Origin: an uncultured Methanoregula sp.
GTDB lineage: Archaea > Halobacteriota > Methanomicrobia > Methanomicrobiales > Methanospirillaceae
Direction of reading: 5' to 3'
DNA: 64,000 nucleotides
Assembly (NCBI RefSeq): GCF_963662735.1
Contig: NZ_OY759744.1
Coordinates: 1,778,153-1,842,152, forward strand
In this document: positions 25,948-35,049 of the stretch, in pieces
How positions within the stretch are numbered: position 1 is the stretch's first letter
How the letters are laid out: every line of letters begins with the position of its first letter
The notes under the pieces: model-generated
The model's database searches: none
What the model was told of the DNA's origin: nothing
What the model saw: the letters and a program-made list of their open reading frames with translations, nothing else
Program-made: the position numbers and the translations under genes

Positions 25948-26073
25948 ATGTCGAACTGTCCCAAGTGCGGCTCAAAAAATACTGAATGGACTGACTGCAA
26001 AACCGTTGAGAATAAGACCGTAGTAGTCTGTCTCTGCAGTGACTGTGGTCATACCTGGGAGCAGCGGCTTTAG
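25948..26073 (+). CDS. small zinc-ribbon protein, 41 residues
   Basis: A complete reading frame from ATG 25948 to TAG at 26071. It carries CPKCGSKN near the N-terminus and CSDCGHTWEQ at the C-terminus: two Cys pairs about 27 residues apart, the spacing of a single zinc ribbon like that of TFS or RPB9 C-terminal domains. Such mini zinc ribbons are frequent in archaea and may bind nucleic acid or protein. It is too short for usual gene-finding thresholds. Downstream genes have no obvious link. Confidence 0.65.
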   Translation: MSNCPKCGSKNTEWTDCKTVENKTVVVCLCSDCGHTWEQRL

Positions 26074-26214
26074 TGCCGGGCAGGATCATTCCAGTACTGT
26101 CTTGTGGGGAGCATGGTGCAGGATTATTCCTGTAAATTCATACAATCTCAACGGTAACCGGCACTCCCTCTACCTGTCTTCCCCGGCCAAAGAATCCTAA
26201 ACTGAGGAACTGTC

Positions 26215-26556
26215 ATGACGCCCGAATGGGATCCCATCACGTTCATCAACCTAATATTGTGTATTATCATCGTCATACTCGGCATCCTCTGCTCTTTTCG
26301 GAGCCGTGAAAAACTTCCCCTCTTTATTGCTGCCGCGTTCGGCCTGTTCGGGATCTCGCACGCCGCAACCCTTGCCGGCCTGAAAATTCCGCTCACCATT
26401 CCGCTGGTCATTATCCGGACACTCGCGTATGTTCTGGTGATCGTAGCTCTCTGGCTGTACCTGAAAGACAGCCTCCTTCTCAAGGAGGCCCGCCAGGGAT
26501 GGGTGGATTATTTCAGGAGCGAGACACAGGAACCGGATGAGAAGAAAAACGACTGA
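26215..26556 (+). CDS. small three-helix membrane protein
   Basis: A 113-residue protein; gagga lies eight bases before the ATG at 26215. Three hydrophobic segments: FINLILCIIIVILGILCSF, FIAAAFGLFGISHAATLAGL and TIPLVIIRTLAYVLVIVALW, then a polar tail (SETQEPDEKKND). No family assigned with certainty. It is convergent with a STAS protein gene. Confidence 0.6.
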   Translation: MTPEWDPITFINLILCIIIVILGILCSFRSREKLPLFIAAAFGLFGISHAATLAGLKIPLTIPLVIIRTLAYVLVIVALWLYLKDSLLLKEARQGWVDYFRSETQEPDEKKND

Positions 26557-26602
26557 TGTCCTGAATGTATGAGTACTAAAAAAACAGTTTTCTTTTTCCG
26601 GT

Positions 26603-26938
26603 TCAGGCCATTTTCAGGAGGGCGTCGGCACGGGTTCTGCTGATCGGAAAGATGTTGGTAAACCCGGCCATTTCAAAGATCCTGAGAACGGATGGTTTTA
26701 ATTCAACGAATGCCACGTTTCCCCCGGCTTTCATCTGGTCCCGGGTTACCATTAAGAGAACGCGCAGGCCGGAGCTTGCCACATACTCAGTTTTTGAAAA
26801 ATCAAAAATAATTTTCCGGGGAGTGGTGACCAGGAGTGCCTTGAGGTCTGCCTCTATGCCCGGTGCGGTCTGGGTATCAAACCTCTGCGGTAACAGGACG
26901 ATCTGTGCGTCTTCAAGGGGAATTATCTCTAGCGCCAT
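26603..26938 (-). CDS. STAS-domain anti-sigma-factor-antagonist-like protein
   Basis: A 111-residue single STAS domain. The conserved phosphorylation loop reads FDFSKTEYVASSGLRVLLM, with Ser62 or Ser63 in the position phosphorylated in SpoIIAA. The N-terminal strand DAQIVLLPQRFDTQTAPGIE and the end SRTRADALLKMA are typical. Archaea lack sigma factors, so such proteins work in other partner-switching or PP2C/kinase circuits. A PP2C-type phosphatase and a kinase lie 2-5 kb downstream, but no switch kinase (HATPase RsbW type) is adjacent. agaggcc precedes the ATG. Confidence 0.8.
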   Translation of the reverse strand: MALEIIPLEDAQIVLLPQRFDTQTAPGIEADLKALLVTTPRKIIFDFSKTEYVASSGLRVLLMVTRDQMKAGGNVAFVELKPSVLRIFEMAGFTNIFPISRTRADALLKMA

Positions 26939-27170
26939 AGGGCCTCTGCCTCGTATGGTAGTATCGTGCTCTCGTACTGCTTAACAGTTACTTTATGGGT
27001 CGGGTTATCCCGGTTACTGAACGAGAACCAACCGGGTGACCGCCGGCACCGGTTGCGGGGATCGTCCGGCTCGCCGTTTACCCTTGTGACTCAAACCAAA
27101 ACCCGGAACGAATCCAGAGAGTTAATGAGGATCGCCGGAATACATTTCCAACAGGAGTATTGCAACACCC

Positions 27171-27557
27171 ATGTTCGATACCATTTTTGAACATGAAACC
27201 CGCGGCACCCTCAAAGCGCTTACGCTCGAATGGAAATGCCCCAAATGCCAGGGACTGAATTTCAGGATCCTCCGCAAAGGCGTGCGCGAGACCGGTCTTT
27301 ACCATACTCGGTGCCGGTACTGCAAGGCCAAATTCCGGGTGAACTACCCCAACCCTGACCGGATCATACCGGGTGAAGACGAGTTCATGGACCGGATTTT
27401 TGAAGAGGATTTCACTGATGAAGAACACCAGGACATGATCAAGGATTATGCGGAGATCGAATACCTGAAAGTTGATGGTGCAGGGAGCGGGGTAATCCGG
27501 GAGAAGACAAAAGCGCTCGAAGACAAGATTACCTTTGCAAAACGGCGACGACGGTAG
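27171..27557 (+). CDS. zinc-ribbon hypothetical protein
   Basis: A 128-residue protein. Residues 20-60 form a zinc ribbon: LEWKCPKCQGLNFRIL and HTRCRYCKAKFRVNY. The rest is acidic and helical (EDEFMDRIFEEDFTDEEHQD, MIKDYAEIEYLKVD), ending in KRRRR. The two Cys pairs with aromatic neighbours look like a nucleic-acid or protein-contact module. No recognised family. Confidence 0.6.
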   Translation: MFDTIFEHETRGTLKALTLEWKCPKCQGLNFRILRKGVRETGLYHTRCRYCKAKFRVNYPNPDRIIPGEDEFMDRIFEEDFTDEEHQDMIKDYAEIEYLKVDGAGSGVIREKTKALEDKITFAKRRRR

Positions 27558-27868
27558 GTATTGCCGGTTGAACCGTTTCTTTTTCACGTGGCTAAAATCC
27601 GCTGGTGTTTCCAAACCGCCCGCTGATTTCTCATGTATGCCTGAGACCCGGTATCGCCATTTCTTCAAAGTTTAAAATCAAGGCAGATGCGGGGCGGACC
27701 GCATTCTGGTTGCATTATTCTGAGAAATTCCCCCCGCTGCGGTGACGCTGCCGGCATGCTCCCGTCTTTTTTGGTACTCTCCGGAATAAATTAAAAATAT
27801 GAAAAATTATAAATACGCTGGAAGTATATTTCCTTCGTACCCTATTCTGAGTCCGGAGACGGCAAGGA
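27558..27868. other. intergenic region with AT-rich promoter
   Basis: No gene. The segment ataaattaaaaatatg (27786-27800) followed by ttataaatacgc (27807-27818) offers two TATA-like boxes for the downstream hypothetical gene. Confidence 0.4.
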
Positions 27869-28249
27869 GTGGGAAGAGTGGAGGTGGAAAAGGTGCCAAC
27901 GGTAAAATCACCGAATTGTGCTGAACCCGTGCCGAGATATATCAATCCGGATCACTCGGCACCCGACTACGATACAATCATCGGGCAGCTTCAGAATTGC
28001 CAGACTTCGATGATCGGGTCATCGTATTACTATATCCGGGCAGATGAGAACATATGCGCCCTCTGCAGGATCATTCCGGGCGGGGGAAAAATATTCTTCC
28101 ACGAGATCGTAAAACACGAGCAGCATGGCATTTCAGAAGATGAAATCCTTGAATCCATACAGCAGGATTCAGGACTCTTTACGTTACCCGGTCACTATCA
28201 CATCTCGCCCCATATCGAATCAAAACTGCGGGCATTATACGATATCTGA
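27869..28249 (+). CDS. hypothetical protein upstream of the vWA/PP2C/kinase operon
   Basis: About 126 residues starting at a GTG (27869), or at the GTG three codons later. Soluble, with a central SYYYIRADENICALCRIIPG and GGGKIFFHEIVKHEQHGISE, and a helical end. The C-A-L-C pair could bind a metal or be redox active. No family recognised. It runs in the same direction as the triad downstream but has its own promoter gap of 250 bases. Confidence 0.5.
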   Translation: MGRVEVEKVPTVKSPNCAEPVPRYINPDHSAPDYDTIIGQLQNCQTSMIGSSYYYIRADENICALCRIIPGGGKIFFHEIVKHEQHGISEDEILESIQQDSGLFTLPGHYHISPHIESKLRALYDI

Positions 28250-28423
28250 TTTTTTTATCATTTTTCCTGCCATTATGTGAGATTCTGCAGCGTGCCGGCC
28301 AGACCGGCAGGATTGCGGTGGAATTGTTCGTGAGGGTCTGATTCGGCCGGATGGCTGCCCGGTCCGGCATTGAGGGTGAAGGCTGACCGGCAAAACTGCG
28401 TGCGATCTTAAAAAGCAAACGTG

Positions 28424-28440
28424 GAAACCTAAAATATTTT
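28424..28440 (+). promoter_or_regulatory. promoter of the vWA/PP2C/kinase operon
   Basis: cctaaaatattttg gives a TATA-like box about 75 bases before the first ATG. The leader would be about 40 bases and contains gcggag 10-15 bases before ATG 28502. Confidence 0.4.
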
Positions 28441-28501
28441 GAAACCGTATAGCTGCTAAAGAACGTGCCCGTTTCCGGAAGGAAATGAGCGGAGAATAGC
28501 A

Positions 28502-29176
28502 ATGAGCGATGATTCCTATCTCGATCAACAACCCCTCGGACCAGTAACTTTTGCGGAAAATCCCGAGCCCCGCTGTCCCTGCCTGTTACTGCTGGATACT
28601 TCCGGGTCCATGGCAGGAAAGCCAATAGCTGAACTCAATGCCGGGCTTCGGGCATTTTACGAAGAACTGCAGGGAGATTCCCTTGCCTCAAAACGCGTTG
28701 AAGTTGCGCTCATCTCGTTTGGCCCGGTCAGGATTATCAGCAATTTCAATACCGTAGATTTTTTCCTTGACCCGACCCTTGAGGCCGAGGGAGATACGCC
28801 CCTTGGGGAAGCCATCCGCCAGGGAATCGATCTCATGAAAAAACGCAAGGAAGAATATCGCGCCAACGGGATCTCTTTTTACCGCCCGTGGATCTTCCTG
28901 ATCACCGACGGTTCCCCGACCGATGAGTGGCAGCATGCAGCCGCCGCCATCCGGGAAGGGGAAGCCTCGAAATCGTTTGCGTTCTTTGTTGTCGGCGTCC
29001 AGAACGCGGACATGAAAACGCTCCGGCAGTTATCGGTACGCGAGCCTCTGAAACTCCAGGGGCTCAAGTTCCGGGAATTTTTCCAGTGGCTCTCCAATTC
29101 CATGAAATCTGCATCACGGAGCAATCCCGGCGATCGGATCCTGCTCGCACCTCCCTCCGGCTGGAGTGAGATATGA
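28502..29176 (+). CDS. TerY-like vWA domain protein
   Basis: A 224-residue cytoplasmic von Willebrand factor A domain protein. The metal-ion-dependent adhesion site is complete: [15 protein letters not shown] (Asp32, Ser34, Ser36), GDTPLGEAI and [11 protein letters not shown]. The region [12 protein letters not shown] and the C-terminal [14 protein letters not shown] match TerY proteins. Its stop overlaps the next start (ATGA), so it is coupled to the PP2C gene and the kinase. In the TerY-P triad, described by comparative genomics of tellurium-resistance-associated systems, the vWA protein is thought to be a scaffold or phosphorylation target. No membrane segment is present. Confidence 0.88.
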   Translation: MSDDSYLDQQPLGPVTFAENPEPRCPCLLLLDTSGSMAGKPIAELNAGLRAFYEELQGDSLASKRVEVALISFGPVRIISNFNTVDFFLDPTLEAEGDTPLGEAIRQGIDLMKKRKEEYRANGISFYRPWIFLITDGSPTDEWQHAAAAIREGEASKSFAFFVVGVQNADMKTLRQLSVREPLKLQGLKFREFFQWLSNSMKSASRSNPGDRILLAPPSGWSEI

Positions 29177-29931
29177 CATGGAAGCACATTGCAGCTTCAG
29201 TCACGGGAATATCGCACCTGAACCGCAATGAGAGCGGCCAGGATTATTGCAGGGTACAGGTTGTCCAGTTCGGCGACAGCGAATATTTCATAGGTCTCGT
29301 TGCCGACGGGGCGGGGAGTACTGCTGACGGGGGGGTCGGGGCTCAGATCGCCTGCGATACAATCCTTGCGGGTATCGCAGATTCCATCCGCACCACCGGC
29401 GACGCAGCAGCCCTGTCGGCCGAAGAGGTGGAAGGCTGGGTATCCACAGCCCGGGATGCGATAGCAGCGCAGGCCCTTCTGGAGGGAAAACCCCTCCGGG
29501 AGTATGCCTGCACGCTCGTAGGTTGTGTTATAGCGGAGAATTTCGCCCTGTATTTCCAGATCGGGGACGGGGGAATCGTGATCAGCGAAGAGTCCGGCTA
29601 TACACCCGTCTTCTGGCCGGACCAGGGGGATTATGCCAATACAACGTATTTCATCACGGACGAAGCGTTTCTCTCCCACCTCAGCCAGCTTCGTTCGGAT
29701 ACTCCACCCCCCGAAGTTGCACTCTTCACGGACGGTCTCCAGAACCTCGTGCTGTCATTCTCCCAGAAAACAGCCCATGCAGGTTTTTTTAAGCCAATGT
29801 TTGAAACCCTCAGGAAAAGTCCCGGGGGAGAAAACCTGGCACTCACAGAACAACTGCGTGCCTTTCTCACGAGCCGCGAGATCAATGAACGCAGCGACGA
29901 CGACAAGACCCTGATCCTTGCCGTGCGGTAA
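29173..29931 (+). CDS. PP2C-type protein phosphatase of the TerY-P triad
   Basis: A 252-residue PP2C-family Ser/Thr phosphatase. Metal-coordinating motifs are present: [24 protein letters not shown], the [10 protein letters not shown] block, ALFTDGLQ and [14 protein letters not shown] at the C-terminus. Start overlaps the vWA stop by four bases; the kinase ATG lies 12 bases after its stop. It would reverse the action of the neighbouring kinase, probably on the vWA protein or on envelope/stress targets. Length is typical of the triad phosphatase. Confidence 0.88.
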   Translation: MTWKHIAASVTGISHLNRNESGQDYCRVQVVQFGDSEYFIGLVADGAGSTADGGVGAQIACDTILAGIADSIRTTGDAAALSAEEVEGWVSTARDAIAAQALLEGKPLREYACTLVGCVIAENFALYFQIGDGGIVISEESGYTPVFWPDQGDYANTTYFITDEAFLSHLSQLRSDTPPPEVALFTDGLQNLVLSFSQKTAHAGFFKPMFETLRKSPGGENLALTEQLRAFLTSREINERSDDDKTLILAVR

Positions 29932-29943
29932 ACGGTTTTTTCT

Positions 29944-31911
29944 ATGGACACACCACCCCCGGGAGCATATTTCGACAGCAGGGGCAGGCGCATACCCCTG
30001 GGGAAGAAGATCGGCAGCGGGGGAGAGGGAAACGTCTTTGAAATCGTCTCATCCACCCAGAAGTTCGTGGCCAAGATCTACCATAAACCGCTGGACGAGC
30101 AGAAGCAGGAGAAGCTCCGCGTAATGGTCCGGGGGTGCAACGATACCCTCAAGGAAATATCTGCCTGGCCCGTCGACCTCATCCATAATGGTGCCGGCGG
30201 ACCGGTGTGCGGTTTTATCATGCCCCGGGTCACGGACTGCGAACCCGTCCACAAGGTCTACGGCCCTACTCACCGCAAGCAGTCTTTTCCCGAGGCAGAC
30301 TGGAAGTTTCTCGTTCGGGCCGCCAAGAACCTTGCAGCCGCATTCGATGCCATCCATTTCTACGGGTACGTGATCGGCGATGTCAATGAAGGAAATATTC
30401 TCGTGGACAAGCATGCGTGCGTCACGCTGATCGATTGCGACTCGTTCCAGGTGAAAACCTCCGCCGACGTGTACTGCTGCGAAGTCGGCGTGGCCCAGTT
30501 CTCCCCCCCGGAGATCCTCAACGGCAAGGACTTCAGCATCCAGCGCTCCCCCGGCCATGACAACTTCGGCCTCGCGGTCCTGATCTTCCAGCTCCTCTTC
30601 ATGGGCCGCCACCCGTATTCCGGGGTTTATTCCGGCAAAGCGGATATGCCCATTGAAAAAGCCATAGCGGAATACCGCTTTGCATTCGGGAAAAATTCCC
30701 ACCTGAAATCCATATCCCCTCCGCCGAATTCCGTGGGACTCTCCATTGTTCCAAGTGATGTTTCGGATCTTTTCGAACAGGCCTTTACCGAGACCGGGAC
30801 CACCACGGGCCGGCCCACGGCAAATAAGTGGTGGAACACCCTTAATTCTCTTGAAAAGCATCTCAGGACCTGCACGGCGGATTCTTCCCACAAGTATTAT
30901 GCAGGGCTCACCACCTGCCCATGGTGTCGGCTCGAATATCAGTCCGGTGTTTTTCTGTTCCTGAGCCAGGATGCGGTCTCGAAATTCGATCTTGCTGCGG
31001 AATGGCGAAAGATTGCAGCGGTCAAACCCCCCGGGCCGGCACCCCGGATCCAGCCCCATAATTTCCCCGTGCAGGCAACACCCCTGTCCCCGGGCCTTGC
31101 CAATGCCCTCGCCTTTACGCGGGTCCGGCAGATCACCGGGGCCGCCATCATGATAGGGTGCCTTATCCTTATCCTTACCGGCCTGACAACGGATTACGGG
31201 GTGGTTTCCCTGGTTCTCATTGTTGCTGCCATCCTCTTTTTCTTTCCCGGTAAGGAAGCCGGCGAAAAGGAGCGGCGAAAAGCGGTGTTCGAGACGGCCC
31301 GGTACAACTGGAGTCTCGTGGACAAGAAATGGCGCCGGGATGCCGGGGACGAGGAGTTCAATACCCAGCTCGCACGGCTTAAGACGGCCAGGCGGAACTT
31401 TGAAGCCATTGAACGGGAGTACAAAACCTCCTTTGCCTCGTTGCAGCATACTGCCCGGGACCGGCAGCTGATAGCATTTCTTGAAAGCTGTTTCATCGAC
31501 AGTTACAATTTTCTCCGGATCACGGCAAACCGGAAAGCTACCTTACGGTCATTCGGGATTGAGACCGCCGCAGATATCACGAGGGCTTCCCTCATGCGGA
31601 TCACGGAACTCGACGCGATCCATAAAGACGAACTCCTCGAATGGCGCCACCAGATGGAGAATAAATTCCGGTTCGATCCCTCGCGGGGGATGGACAAGAC
31701 GGATATCCAGCCGCTCATCCATAAATTCCAGCCAAGGCTCAAGCCTCTTGAGCGTGAACTCCACCTTGGCCCGGAGTTACTGGCCAAGACCCAGCAGGTC
31801 GTCCTGAAAAACCGTGCCCGGTTCCAGCCGATGACCGAGAAGAGCGCACGGGATCTTGCGCAGGCACACGCGGATTACGATATCTTCACATTCGCCGGCA
31901 AGTTCCTGTAA
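29944..31911 (+). CDS. protein kinase with zinc finger, two TM segments and HhH-like C-terminus
   Basis: A 655-residue protein. The kinase domain spans about 15-300: glycine loop IGSGGEGNVF (24-29), Lys44 in FVAKIY, catalytic loop GDVNEGNIL (Asp146, Asn151) and metal motif LIDCDSF (Asp164), where DFG is replaced by DCD. The catalytic loop lacks the usual His/Arg before Asp, a feature also seen in triad kinases. A Cys/His cluster follows (TCTADSSHKYY, TTCPWCRLEY), then two membrane helices near 390-435 and a long helical region. At about 540-570 RSFGIETAADITRASLMRI looks like a helix-hairpin-helix. Third gene of the operon. Together the three genes fit the TerY-P triad thought to act in stress or defence signalling. 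Confidence 0.87.
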   Translation: MDTPPPGAYFDSRGRRIPLGKKIGSGGEGNVFEIVSSTQKFVAKIYHKPLDEQKQEKLRVMVRGCNDTLKEISAWPVDLIHNGAGGPVCGFIMPRVTDCEPVHKVYGPTHRKQSFPEADWKFLVRAAKNLAAAFDAIHFYGYVIGDVNEGNILVDKHACVTLIDCDSFQVKTSADVYCCEVGVAQFSPPEILNGKDFSIQRSPGHDNFGLAVLIFQLLFMGRHPYSGVYSGKADMPIEKAIAEYRFAFGKNSHLKSISPPPNSVGLSIVPSDVSDLFEQAFTETGTTTGRPTANKWWNTLNSLEKHLRTCTADSSHKYYAGLTTCPWCRLEYQSGVFLFLSQDAVSKFDLAAEWRKIAAVKPPGPAPRIQPHNFPVQATPLSPGLANALAFTRVRQITGAAIMIGCLILILTGLTTDYGVVSLVLIVAAILFFFPGKEAGEKERRKAVFETARYNWSLVDKKWRRDAGDEEFNTQLARLKTARRNFEAIEREYKTSFASLQHTARDRQLIAFLESCFIDSYNFLRITANRKATLRSFGIETAADITRASLMRITELDAIHKDELLEWRHQMENKFRFDPSRGMDKTDIQPLIHKFQPRLKPLERELHLGPELLAKTQQVVLKNRARFQPMTEKSARDLAQAHADYDIFTFAGKFL

Positions 31912-31958
31912 GCGAGATATTTTTTTGTTCTTCAGAAACCCCGGGTTTGCCAAAATGA

Positions 31959-32594
31959 TTATTCCGGTTTTTTCCCGGAGATAAGTGCAATGGTAAACGA
32001 TCGGGATTGCCCGTCCGGCATCTGCTTTGTCATGATGGCCGCAGTCCGGTCCTGCACCTGATCGAACCCGGCATGCCGGAATGCCTGTTTCTGGGCTTCG
32101 CGTTCGAACCCGAAGTGAAAGACGCCGGTATTGTCTTCATGGAATTTTCCTTCGTCCGGGTCGAGATCCGCGATGGCAAGCCATCCCCCCGGAAGAATCA
32201 CCCTGAAAAATTGTGCAAGGAGTGATGGAATATCCCGGACATGGTGAAGGGTCATGCTGCTGACCACGAGATGATAATGGCCGGTCAGCACATCACCCCG
32301 GTCGAGATCGATATGCCGAATCTTCACGTTCTGCAGCTGCCCGTACTGGATCTTTTCATCGAGGATCGCGAGCATGCCCTCCGAACTGTCGATGCCGGTG
32401 ATCACGTGTACCTGGGGCTGGAGCCGGAGCGTCAGGAGTCCCGTGCCGCAGCCAAAGTCCAGCACATCCATGTTGGGTGCAAGCGGGACTGTGTCGTTTA
32501 TTGTCGTGGCTACATCCTCTGATAGTTTCACGCGGCCCGGGTTCTCGTCCCAGGATTTTGCAACTGCATTGAAATCCCGATTTTCTCCGGTCAT
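31959..32594 (-). CDS. class I SAM-dependent methyltransferase
   Basis: A 211-residue methyltransferase. Motif I is VLDFGCGTGLLTLRL, motif II ITGIDSSEGML, and later LVVSSMTLHHVRDI and FRVILPGGWLAIADLD, as in UbiE/Methyltransf_11-type enzymes on small molecules. Residues after that form a variable substrate part (FHFGFEREAQKQAFRHAGFD). It stands alone, with no partner gene that hints at the substrate. The C-terminus is complete. Confidence 0.85.
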   Translation of the reverse strand: MTGENRDFNAVAKSWDENPGRVKLSEDVATTINDTVPLAPNMDVLDFGCGTGLLTLRLQPQVHVITGIDSSEGMLAILDEKIQYGQLQNVKIRHIDLDRGDVLTGHYHLVVSSMTLHHVRDIPSLLAQFFRVILPGGWLAIADLDPDEGKFHEDNTGVFHFGFEREAQKQAFRHAGFDQVQDRTAAIMTKQMPDGQSRSFTIALISGKKPE

Positions 32595-33148
32595 GGTTAT
32601 TACCGGATGTTTACCGGGCAGGGGAAAAAGATAGCGGGAACAAAAAATCCGTGAAAGTATAACGGGTCCGATACAATTTCTGGGATGACGACCGGGATGA
32701 AAACGTTACTCATGCCCCGGGCACGATCTGTCTGGGACACGAGTTCGGCATATATGGGTATCATTGATTTCGATGGAATGTGCACTACGCGGGGCCACCC
32801 TATTCCGGGCCCGTTACGGGCTCCTTTTCGCGTCATAGGGGAACCCGGTACCGGTTCCGGAAGGGTGGGTGTCAACATCGCAAAAAAAGTCTGTTATAAT
32901 CGTGTATTTTTGGAAAATACTCGTTTTAACCCCCACATAGACCTGCGTAAATAGCGGTCCCCGGTCAGCCGGGATTTCAGACCCTTATCTTCTCTTTGCC
33001 GGATCGGGAAACAGCGAACAGAATGCGAATAGTGCCGTTTTTGAGATCTACGTCGGAGAATCCGGTTACCGGGGGTGGATAGTGGGGTTTTGAAGGAACA
33101 TTTGAACAAAAATTCCAGGGATCGATTCCTGAAAAACTTCCTCTGTCA
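32595..33148. other. intergenic region between two methyltransferase genes
   Basis: No credible gene in about 550 bases; short open frames lack sensible composition. A 7-bp inverted repeat (gtatttt 32904-32910, aaaatac 32914-32920) follows an AT-rich ttataatcg. Confidence 0.4.
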
Positions 33149-33889
33149 TCATTTTTTGCCAGCGATAATCGTGATGACTCCTGCATCCGCTTCAAAAAAT
33201 TCTACCGTGAAACCAGCCTCGTCCAGCATCCGGACAAGAATTTCCGGTGCGATACGAATTTTTGTGTACGTGCCTGCGGTCCGCTCCCATTTCCCGGATT
33301 TGCGGGAGATGAGAATATCCGTTACGCCGACCGTCTCATTCCCGTGTTCCAGCCGGCAGAGAAAAATCCGGTCCGGGTCCCGGCGCACCGGGATCACGAC
33401 AACCGATCTTTCCGGCTCCGCTGAATAATCCCGGAGCGAGAAAACACATTTCCCGCCCGGCTCCAGTTCCGCATGGCACTGCCGGATCAGGGAATGCACC
33501 GCATCCAGGTCCGGCAGATGTGTGAGCGTGTCCCCCATGCATGAGATGAGTTCCGACCTGCGGGAGGACCATGCCGGGAAATTGCGGATATCTGCGATAA
33601 GCGTATCGATCAAAAATGTCCCGGCCCGGCCCCTGAGCTCCGCCAGCAGCGGCCGGCAGAAGTCGACCGCGGTCACACGGAACCCGGCTTCCGCGAGCGG
33701 AACCGACTGGAACCCGCAGCCGGCACCCAGATCGATCGCGTTTCCCGTGCTCCGGGGGACCAGGCTGTGACCGGCAAAAAATGTACGGTTCTTCCGGCAG
33801 TTTTCGCCAAATCCCCCGGCCATCCAGAGGTACTGCTCTGCAAGGAACCGGTCATAATGCGATCGTGTATCCGTTGGATTATCCTGCAT
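33149..33889 (-). CDS. class I SAM-dependent methyltransferase
   Basis: A 246-residue protein. Motif I AIDLGAGCGFQSVPLAEAGF, motif II VTAVDFCRPLLAEL, acidic motif around SCMGDTLTHLPDL, and post-motif LEPGGKCVFSLRDYS identify the fold. The N-terminal YDRFLAEQYLWMAGGF precedes a helical cap. Not closely similar to the methyltransferase at 31959. Substrate unknown. The C-terminal strand pair (AGFTVEFFEADAGVITIIAG) completes the domain. Confidence 0.83.
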   Translation of the reverse strand: MQDNPTDTRSHYDRFLAEQYLWMAGGFGENCRKNRTFFAGHSLVPRSTGNAIDLGAGCGFQSVPLAEAGFRVTAVDFCRPLLAELRGRAGTFLIDTLIADIRNFPAWSSRRSELISCMGDTLTHLPDLDAVHSLIRQCHAELEPGGKCVFSLRDYSAEPERSVVVIPVRRDPDRIFLCRLEHGNETVGVTDILISRKSGKWERTAGTYTKIRIAPEILVRMLDEAGFTVEFFEADAGVITIIAGKK

Positions 33890-34013
33890 TTGTATAACTC
33901 CGCATCAGCCTGCAATACATATTTGACGTGTGGCAACCAGGAAACGAGCACCATGGCATCCGGGCCCGGGTTCCGGTACAATCAATCACCCGGGCCTCCG
34001 GTTCACGACCCGC

Positions 34014-34613
34014 CTAAACCGCGATTGTTCTATCGGGGAATTGGATCATTGTCTCGTCGCACGTTGCCTCGGTTTTTAATATCAGCGTCTGGCGGATACA
34101 TTTGGATGCAAGAAACCCGCAATCCGCGTCAATCACGATCGGTTCACTCATTGTTTCCCCGCTGGCAATATCCCCGATACATTTTCTGACGGATGGTCCC
34201 CCGTTCAGAGCGATAAGATCTCCCCCGCTGTTGTACAGGGCAATAGAGATGCAGACATTGTGCGCAGTATCCGTGCCCGTATTGGTGATGGATGGGGTTA
34301 ACTGGCGGCACGTAAGTCCGCATTTCTCCTGGGATCCTGCCCGGATAACAAAATCCACCGGCTTCACCGGAGAATATGGGGCGGATTGCGTATTGGATTG
34401 CTTGACCGGTTGTGAATTCGTGAGGTGAGGGGAATTTCCCCCACCTCCTTGAGAAGTCAGAGCATACACACCAATGATCACCAAAATAAAGATAATGGCA
34501 ACCGCTATCACCTTCTTTTTTTCCGAAGGTGGGGCTTCAGGTTCTTTTTTTCCGAGTGGAGCAGAAAGGGTCATGCGATGATCAAGGGTTTCTGGTTCTG
34601 TATTATTTTCCAT
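34014..34613 (-). CDS. membrane-anchored extracellular protein
   Basis: A 199-residue protein. The N-terminal 33 residues are polar and charged, followed by one membrane helix (KVIAVAIIFILVIIGVYAL), then a Ser/Gln/Pro-rich linker. The outer domain carries six Cys (EKCGLTCRQL, NVCISIAL, RKCIGDI, DCGFLASKC, EATCDE) and looks like a beta-sandwich of the FxLYD/CARDB kind (LTPSITNTGTDTAHNVCISI). The type is common among surface proteins of Methanomicrobia. No operon partner. Confidence 0.65.
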   Translation of the reverse strand: MENNTEPETLDHRMTLSAPLGKKEPEAPPSEKKKVIAVAIIFILVIIGVYALTSQGGGGNSPHLTNSQPVKQSNTQSAPYSPVKPVDFVIRAGSQEKCGLTCRQLTPSITNTGTDTAHNVCISIALYNSGGDLIALNGGPSVRKCIGDIASGETMSEPIVIDADCGFLASKCIRQTLILKTEATCDETMIQFPDRTIAV

Positions 34614-35049
34614 TGGTGATGGCGCTATAATAATATTAATATGACCGGATACAGATTCTGCCCTATTTTTTACCGTCGTGCACCAGTTCTTGCACCGGGA
34701 TAACCCTGGCTAAAAAAGATCTTTCCCGGGATCAAACCCCCTGCAGGCCCGGCATTAACCGCCATGGCAGTTCTCACAAATGAAGAAGCAGGTGAGTTCG
34801 GATTAATTTTCAATGGGTGCATGTCAATGAGTGCACCAGGATTCACGTTATAAAAAAAAAGATACAGAACAAAACCCTGTTGAAGCGGAAGAGGTAATAT
34901 ACTGAGTGATGAAGTCGGCAGTATGGGCCCTGCGATACATTTCTCTTACCCGATCATTCTGTTGATGGGTGCAAGGATCCCCGTGGTAAAAAGGCCTTTT
35001 TGGAGCTATGATAAGGTTAATCCTCGTTTAAACTAAAGAGATTTTGAAA
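34614..35049. other. non-coding region upstream of pth2
   Basis: About 436 bases without a supported gene. A 29-codon frame (34764-34853) is the only sensible small ORF and is not convincing. Near the left end tataataatattaat (34626-34640) is a promoter for the minus-strand gene. Near the right end cgtttaaac (35026-35034) is a TATA-like box for pth2-truD. Confidence 0.4.

Noticed and set aside
32600..33109. Short open frames between the two methyltransferases
   Set aside because: No start signal, odd composition and no motif; treated as non-coding.
34764..34853. 29-codon frame upstream of pth2
   Set aside because: Possible small protein, but no motif, no clear ribosome site and no way to test conservation here.
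34900..34990. Possible C/D-box small RNA (gtgatga motif) before pth2
   Set aside because: A C-box-like sequence is present but no D box or terminal stem was found at the needed distance.
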